Origin: Pseudorhodoferax aquiterrae
GTDB lineage: Bacteria > Pseudomonadota > Gammaproteobacteria > Burkholderiales > Burkholderiaceae_C
Reading direction: 5' to 3'
Assembly (NCBI RefSeq): GCF_014652235.1
Contig: NZ_BMYK01000016.1
Location: 62,001-126,000 of the forward strand
Length of the DNA: 64,000 nucleotides
Part shown: positions 60,227 through 64,000 of the stretch, piece after piece
Position numbering within the stretch: position 1 is the first letter of the stretch
Layout of the letters: each line of letters starts with the position of its first letter
Program-made: the position numbers and the translations under genes
Notes under the pieces: generated by a model
Databases searched by the model: none
Told to the model about the DNA's origin: nothing
What the model saw: only the letters and a program-made list of their open reading frames with translations

Positions 60227-61228
60227 TCAGTCGTTGTTGAAACGCGCGCGGAATGCGCCGGGCGTCATGTCCAGCACCTTGGTGAAAACGCGTGTCAGTT
60301 GCTGGCGGCCGGAAAAGCCGCAGCGCAAGGCGATCTTTTCCAGGGGCTGGTCGGTGCCGGACAACAGCTCGCGGGCCAGTTCGACCTGTGCTGCGCCGAT
60401 GTACTGGGCCGGCGACATCCCGAAAGCCTCCTTGAATCTGCGCGTCAGCTGCCGCGTGCTCAAGCAGACATGGGCGGCCACCTGCTCGGCCGTCACGCCA
60501 GCCTCCAGTTGGCCCATGATGAAGTCGGTGGCCTTGCGCATCCGGTCCGACGCTGTGCCATAGGAGGCCAAGGCTGTGCTGTACTGCGTCTGGCCGGCGG
60601 AGCGTACCCGGAAGACCACGAGTTCGCGCGCGATCGCCAGCGCTAGGTCGCGGCCGAAGTCTTCGTCGACCAGGCTCAGTGCCAGGTCGATGCCCGCGGT
60701 GGCGCCAGCGGACGAGAACAGATTGCCGTCGCGCACGTGCATCGCGTCGATGTTGAGCCGAACGTCCGGATAGCGCTTGGCGAACTCGGTGGCGTGGTTC
60801 CAGTGCGTGGTGGTTGTCTTGCCGCACAGCATGCCGGCCTCGGCCAGGACGTAGGCCCCAGTGCAGACGGAACCGAGCCGGTTGACGCGCGGCTGCACCG
60901 CTCGCAGCCAGTTCTGCAACGGAACATCGTGCCGGGCTTTCAGCACCCCGGGGCCGCCGGCCACCAGCACGGTGTCGAAGGCGCAGATGTCCGGCGCGGG
61001 CAGCGGTGCTGTCTGCAGGCGCAGGCCGCAGGAGGCGTGGACTTCGCCGCCGAAGGTGGACAAGGCCGTCACGCGGTAGCGGTCGGACTCGCTCTCACGG
61101 TTGAGCAGGAAGTTGGCCCGCCCGAACACATCGCCCGGCCCCGCCAGGTCGAGCAGCAAGACGTCGTCGAAGACGACGATGCCGACTTCCCGCGTGCGCA
61201 GGATCGGCGTCATACCAACGGTTGCCAT
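60227..61228 (-). CDS. GATase1-AraC fusion transcriptional regulator (GlxA/FtrA type)
   Basis: The 333-residue protein (start ATG 61228) has an N-terminal DJ-1/PfpI-like domain (VGIVVFDDVLLLDLAGPGDVFGRAN, VAGGPGVL, SVCTGAYVLAEAGMLCGKTTTTHW) and a C-terminal AraC pair of HTHs (CLSTRQLTRRFKEAFGMSPAQYIGAAQVELARELL and IALRCGFSGRQQLTRVFTKVLDMTP, each given by its ends). It senses a small ligand not known here and likely controls the PfpI gene just downstream on its own strand. Start and the preceding stop are one base apart. Confidence 0.93.
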   Translation of the reverse strand: MATVGMTPILRTREVGIVVFDDVLLLDLAGPGDVFGRANFLLNRESESDRYRVTALSTFGGEVHASCGLRLQTAPLPAPDICAFDTVLVAGGPGVLKARHDVPLQNWLRAVQPRVNRLGSVCTGAYVLAEAGMLCGKTTTTHWNHATEFAKRYPDVRLNIDAMHVRDGNLFSSAGATAGIDLALSLVDEDFGRDLALAIARELVVFRVRSAGQTQYSTALASYGTASDRMRKATDFIMGQLEAGVTAEQVAAHVCLSTRQLTRRFKEAFGMSPAQYIGAAQVELARELLSGTDQPLEKIALRCGFSGRQQLTRVFTKVLDMTPGAFRARFNND

Positions 61229-61229
61229 C

Positions 61230-62207
61230 TCAGTCCGCGACAAAGCCGATGTCCTTGACGATCCCTTGCCATTGGGCGTGCTCCTTGTGCATGGTGGCCG
61301 CGAGCGTGGTGAAGTCGCCATCGGACATCTCCAGGCCGGCGTCCAGCAGCTTCTTGCGCACCTCGTCCGACGCGACCGTCTTGCGCACGGCGCTGCGAAA
61401 CCGTGCCACCGTGTCAGCGGGCGTGCCGGCGGCCAGAAAGTACGAGAACCACTCGCGGTTCACGATCTGGTTGTAGCCAAGTTCGGGAAATGCCGGCACC
61501 TCCGGCAGCTGCGATGTGCGCGATGTCCCGGTCACGGCCAGGATCTGCAGCTTGCCCGCCCGATAGTGCTCCAGGATGTCGCTCTGCGCCATGAAGCCAA
61601 ACGGAACTTGCCCGGACAACACATCCTGCAGCAGCGGCGCAGAGCCTTTGTAGGGCACATGGTCGAAGCTCACCTGCATCGCGCGTTGCAGCAGCACGCC
61701 CGAGAAATGGAACACGCTGCCGGCGGCGGGTGTGCCGAAGAACCCGTATCTTTTTTCGCGCTTGAGCAGCGCCACGGCCTCGGCCATAGTCTTTGCAGGC
61801 GTGGTCGTGGAGGCGACCAGCACAATGGGAACGGTCGCGACGGTGCCCACCGGCACAAAGTCTTCGAACGGGCGGTAGCGCAAGGCCTTGTAAGTGTGGG
61901 GGTAGATGACCATCGACGAGCCGATGGTTTGAAGCAGCTGGCTTCCGTCTGCAGGCGCATTCTTGACGAGTTCGATGGCCAGCTGACCGGCTGCGCCTGC
62001 CTTGTTGTCGACGATCACGGAGGCGCCCAGGTTCGTGGCCAGCACCGGGGCCACGGCGCGGGCGATGCGGTCGCCGGTGGCGCCCGGTGGGAACCCAACC
62101 AGCAGGCGCGCCACGGCTTCGGCCCGCGCGCCGGGCAGGAAGCCACCCAGCGCAGAAGCTACCGCCATCCCGCCAAATCCCGACAAGAAGCCGCGTCGAC
62201 TGTCCAT
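61230..62207 (-). CDS. Bug-family tripartite tricarboxylate solute-binding protein
   Basis: The 325-residue exported protein has a Tat-like signal (MDSRRGFLSGFGGMAVASALGGFLPGARA). The body shows LLVGFPPGATGDRIARAVAPVLATNLGASVIVDNKAGAAGQLAIELV (ends given), VLVASTTTPAKTM, and GSAPLLQDVLSGQVPFGFMAQSDI, all Bug motifs. Bug proteins bind carboxylates or amino acids and are abundant in Burkholderiales. No TctA/B gene accompanies it, as is usual. It ends one base before the GATase-AraC start. Confidence 0.93.
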   Translation of the reverse strand: MDSRRGFLSGFGGMAVASALGGFLPGARAEAVARLLVGFPPGATGDRIARAVAPVLATNLGASVIVDNKAGAAGQLAIELVKNAPADGSQLLQTIGSSMVIYPHTYKALRYRPFEDFVPVGTVATVPIVLVASTTTPAKTMAEAVALLKREKRYGFFGTPAAGSVFHFSGVLLQRAMQVSFDHVPYKGSAPLLQDVLSGQVPFGFMAQSDILEHYRAGKLQILAVTGTSRTSQLPEVPAFPELGYNQIVNREWFSYFLAAGTPADTVARFRSAVRKTVASDEVRKKLLDAGLEMSDGDFTTLAATMHKEHAQWQGIVKDIGFVAD

Positions 62208-62487
62208 CTGCCACCCCCTTCATGCGACAGCCGAGCGGCCACCGTGCGTCCAGTTTCAGTGCGAAGGACGTGCAACGTTGGACATAAGCGGGCGAAATCG
62301 TGACGTTTTCGTGTCAGGGCACGGGCCAGGGGGCTGTCGTCGAGCCACGGGGCTCTCCAGCCGGTTGGCGATCTACCGGGCCGAGCGGCGACCAAGGGGG
62401 TGCCGAGCCCGGGCGCTCTTGGAATCGAGGGTGCTGGGACGCCAGGCCGACGCTGCGCCAGAGCGGGCTTGACAATGGCGCGAGGGG
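62208..62487. other. Gap between Bug and methyltransferase genes
   Basis: The 280-nt gap has no convincing gene. It contains GTGAC-GTTTTC-GTGTC at 62300-62315, a weak relative of the regulon box, too divergent to count. Confidence 0.4.
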
Positions 62488-63174
62488 TCAGTTGCCAGGA
62501 GCTGTGGCGATCCAGCCCCGGAATGAAAGCGCCGCGTAGAAGAGTTCGACATCGACGAAGCCCGCCAGCCGAAGCAAACCCTCTTCTTCGTTGGGGGTCA
62601 TGAGTGGCATGCGCGCCGACATGAACTTCCCCGTCGCCTCCGCCCGCTCAACATCGTTTGCGGCCCGGTCTCCGAATACTACCGACCGCGCCATCCACCC
62701 TTCGCGACGCTCGCCTGGGGGCGCGTGATGGGCGACCACAAGTCTCGCTCCCGGTTTGAGGCGACACAGGATGCGTTCCAACGTCCGAAGCCGCTCGCCT
62801 CGGTCGAGAAAATGCAAGACAAGCAAGCATGTGGCGCCGTCGAAAAGCCTCTTCGGGGCTTGATCGACGGTCCCCACCACGAGGTGGACACGCCCTGAGA
62901 CAGCAACGGTGGCTTGCCGCGCAAGGTCGAGCATCGGTGCAGAGGGGTCGACTCCAAAGAATTTCCATCCAGGCCGTGCCTGGGCCATCGCCACAAGCTC
63001 TAGCCCACCTCCAGCGCCAACGACAAGCATCTCAGCTCGGTCCGGCGCCCGCTCCGCGAGCAAAAGCGTTGCCATTCGATGCACGTCGTACAGGCCTGGG
63101 ACCTTGAGCAAAGCGTTTTCCGCATAGCTCGAAACAACTCCAGGATCTGCGAAGGGAGAGGAATCGTGTTCCAT
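62488..63174 (-). CDS. Class I SAM-dependent methyltransferase
   Basis: The 228-residue protein starts MEHDSSPFADPG (ATG 63174; TTG 63186 would add four residues). It shows MLVVGAGGGLELVAMA (SAM-binding motif I) near residue 52, FFGVDPSAPMLDLARQA (motif II acidic residue) near 75, and LKPGARLVVAHHAP (post-motif). The substrate is not inferable; Ubi/Tam-like small-molecule targets are typical. GC is lower than in the neighbouring Bug gene. Confidence 0.88.
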   Translation of the reverse strand: MEHDSSPFADPGVVSSYAENALLKVPGLYDVHRMATLLLAERAPDRAEMLVVGAGGGLELVAMAQARPGWKFFGVDPSAPMLDLARQATVAVSGRVHLVVGTVDQAPKRLFDGATCLLVLHFLDRGERLRTLERILCRLKPGARLVVAHHAPPGERREGWMARSVVFGDRAANDVERAEATGKFMSARMPLMTPNEEEGLLRLAGFVDVELFYAALSFRGWIATAPGN

Positions 63175-63354
63175 TGAAGCACCCAAAGATCAAGTCGAGC
63201 CATCTTACATAACTGTTGAAGTTACGAAACTCTGGCGTTGGTGATCCGATGTTGCCGTGCCAACGCGCCAGGTTGATCCGAATTTTCGGGCGCCAGCCGA
63301 CGGCCCTCAGGTCCGGAAGGTCCCGCCTGCGCCGCGGCGGCTGTACCGCTGCCT

Positions 63355-64000
63355 TCAGGCCGACGCGGTCTGTGCCAGCAACGCCTGAGCCACGGCGTTG
63401 AAGCCATCGAGCCGGCTGAATGGAACGATTCGAGGGTTGTCGCTGACTACCGGAAAGCGCGCGACCACCACGTGCTGGACGTTGTCAAGCGAGAGCTTGT
63501 CCAGCAGGAGATGCTCTCGGCGGCGATCTTTGTCGAGCGCTTTCTCATACGAAGTCACCAGCGCCCGGTTGTAGCGCGCGTACCGATGGGCATCGGCATC
63601 GACCGTGGACAAGTCCACGAAGTTGTTCTTGCATTGAACATTCCAGATGACACCGTCCCGCACGGTCACCACGTCGAACTCGCGCCGGTTGATGCGTTTG
63701 ATGTCTTGGACAGCGAACCCCTGCGCACCGAGCCTGTCCTTGACCACGGCTTCGAAGATGAAACCGGTGCGAATCTGGTAGCGCTTGCGCCCATCCAGCG
63801 TGCGCGCGCGCCAGTTGTAGATGAAGCGGCTCAGCAGCGTGACCGTGGAGCGCAACATTCCTTCCACTTGCACTATCGGCGCATAGCTGGAGAGCCCTTC
63901 AAGGTAGCTCGACACGGGCTGCACGAGTGCCTGGCGCAGAGCGGCAGGCGCTCGTGCCGCATCTAGCATCGCCGAGAACGCGTCGGGCTTGACCTCGACC
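63355..64000 (-). CDS. Restriction-endonuclease-like (PD-(D/E)XK) protein, 5' end outside window
   Basis: The leftward frame is open to the right edge (VEVKPDAFSAMLDAA...), so the start is outside; ATG 63969 is an internal option. Within it, RREFDVVTVRDGVIWNVQCKNNF has the Asp-x(n)-Gln-x-Lys spacing of PD-(D/E)XK nucleases, with Gln replacing Glu. IRTGFIFEAVVKDRLGAQGF lies before it, as in restriction-like domains. A function in DNA cutting or repair is possible. It ends FSRLDGFNAVAQALLAQTASA. Confidence 0.65.
   Translation of the reverse strand, partial: VEVKPDAFSAMLDAARAPAALRQALVQPVSSYLEGLSSYAPIVQVEGMLRSTVTLLSRFIYNWRARTLDGRKRYQIRTGFIFEAVVKDRLGAQGFAVQDIKRINRREFDVVTVRDGVIWNVQCKNNFVDLSTVDADAHRYARYNRALVTSYEKALDKDRRREHLLLDKLSLDNVQHVVVARFPVVSDNPRIVPFSRLDGFNAVAQALLAQTASA

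Noticed and set aside
62300-62315. GTGAC-GTTTTC-GTGTC as a regulon box
   Set aside because: Right half deviates too far, and there are no related genes downstream.
1-64000. Integrase, transposase, tRNA, rRNA or CRISPR features
   Set aside because: None was recognised on either strand, so the mosaic region cannot be called a standard integrative element.

Overview
The window looks like a chromosome segment of a betaproteobacterium of the order Burkholderiales, most likely Comamonadaceae. The grounds are the very high GC and GC3 in most of it, a Bug (tripartite tricarboxylate) binding protein, a DUF4148 protein, a Gram-negative trimeric porin, a CzcI-CzcC-CzcB-CzcA efflux locus and a Tat-exported Cys-type formate dehydrogenase cluster. 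No tRNA, rRNA, integrase, transposase or CRISPR array was seen. The species assignment is inference. Region 1 (1-20.2 kb) is very GC-rich. It opens with the 3' part of a trehalase gene and an NYN-domain gene, then a molybdenum/tungsten and formate dehydrogenase block. The block holds two MoeA genes (the second fused to a binding-protein-like domain), TupA, an HTH-plus-binding-domain regulator, MobA, a TorD-like chaperone, a 721-residue polyferredoxin, and DUF3306 and DUF3305 proteins. Facing these are a small Tat-signal protein, the FDH catalytic, Fe-S and cytochrome b subunits, two small exported proteins, FdhD, and a permease-ATPase fusion that can supply tungstate or molybdate. The parts fit one unit: metal uptake, cofactor synthesis, chaperoned insertion and Tat export, and a membrane-bound formate oxidase feeding quinone. 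Region 2 (20.2-25.1 kb) has a hemerythrin-like protein, a MalT-type LuxR regulator, a LysR regulator and a SnoaL-like gene that is broken at about 25.08 kb. Region 3 (about 25.1-56.1 kb) has visibly lower and mixed GC and looks like a mosaic of acquired envelope-stress and metal-resistance genes. It includes an orphan flgB, an outer-membrane channel, two paralogous lipoproteins, an orphan histidine kinase, DsbA/DsbB, a Csp-type copper-storage protein, an IscR-like regulator without the full cysteine set, an EptA/MCR-family lipid A phosphoethanolamine transferase, a porin, a Sel1-repeat protein with a response regulator, DedA, a phospholipase D-type synthase, an ArnT/ArnC-like pair, czcICBA with a two-component system, a degenerate receiver regulator, MgtC and DUF4148. 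A recurring inverted repeat, ATGAC-N6-GTCAT, lies upstream of several of these units and resembles the CusR/CopR/CzcR type of operator. It suggests one metal-responsive regulon that includes lipid A modification. Region 4 (56.1-64 kb) returns to high GC. It has a Sco-type copper chaperone, a TonB-dependent receptor and a DUF2946-like protein in tandem, a DJ-1/PfpI protein, a GATase-AraC regulator, a Bug solute-binding protein, a methyltransferase and a nuclease-like protein cut by the right edge.
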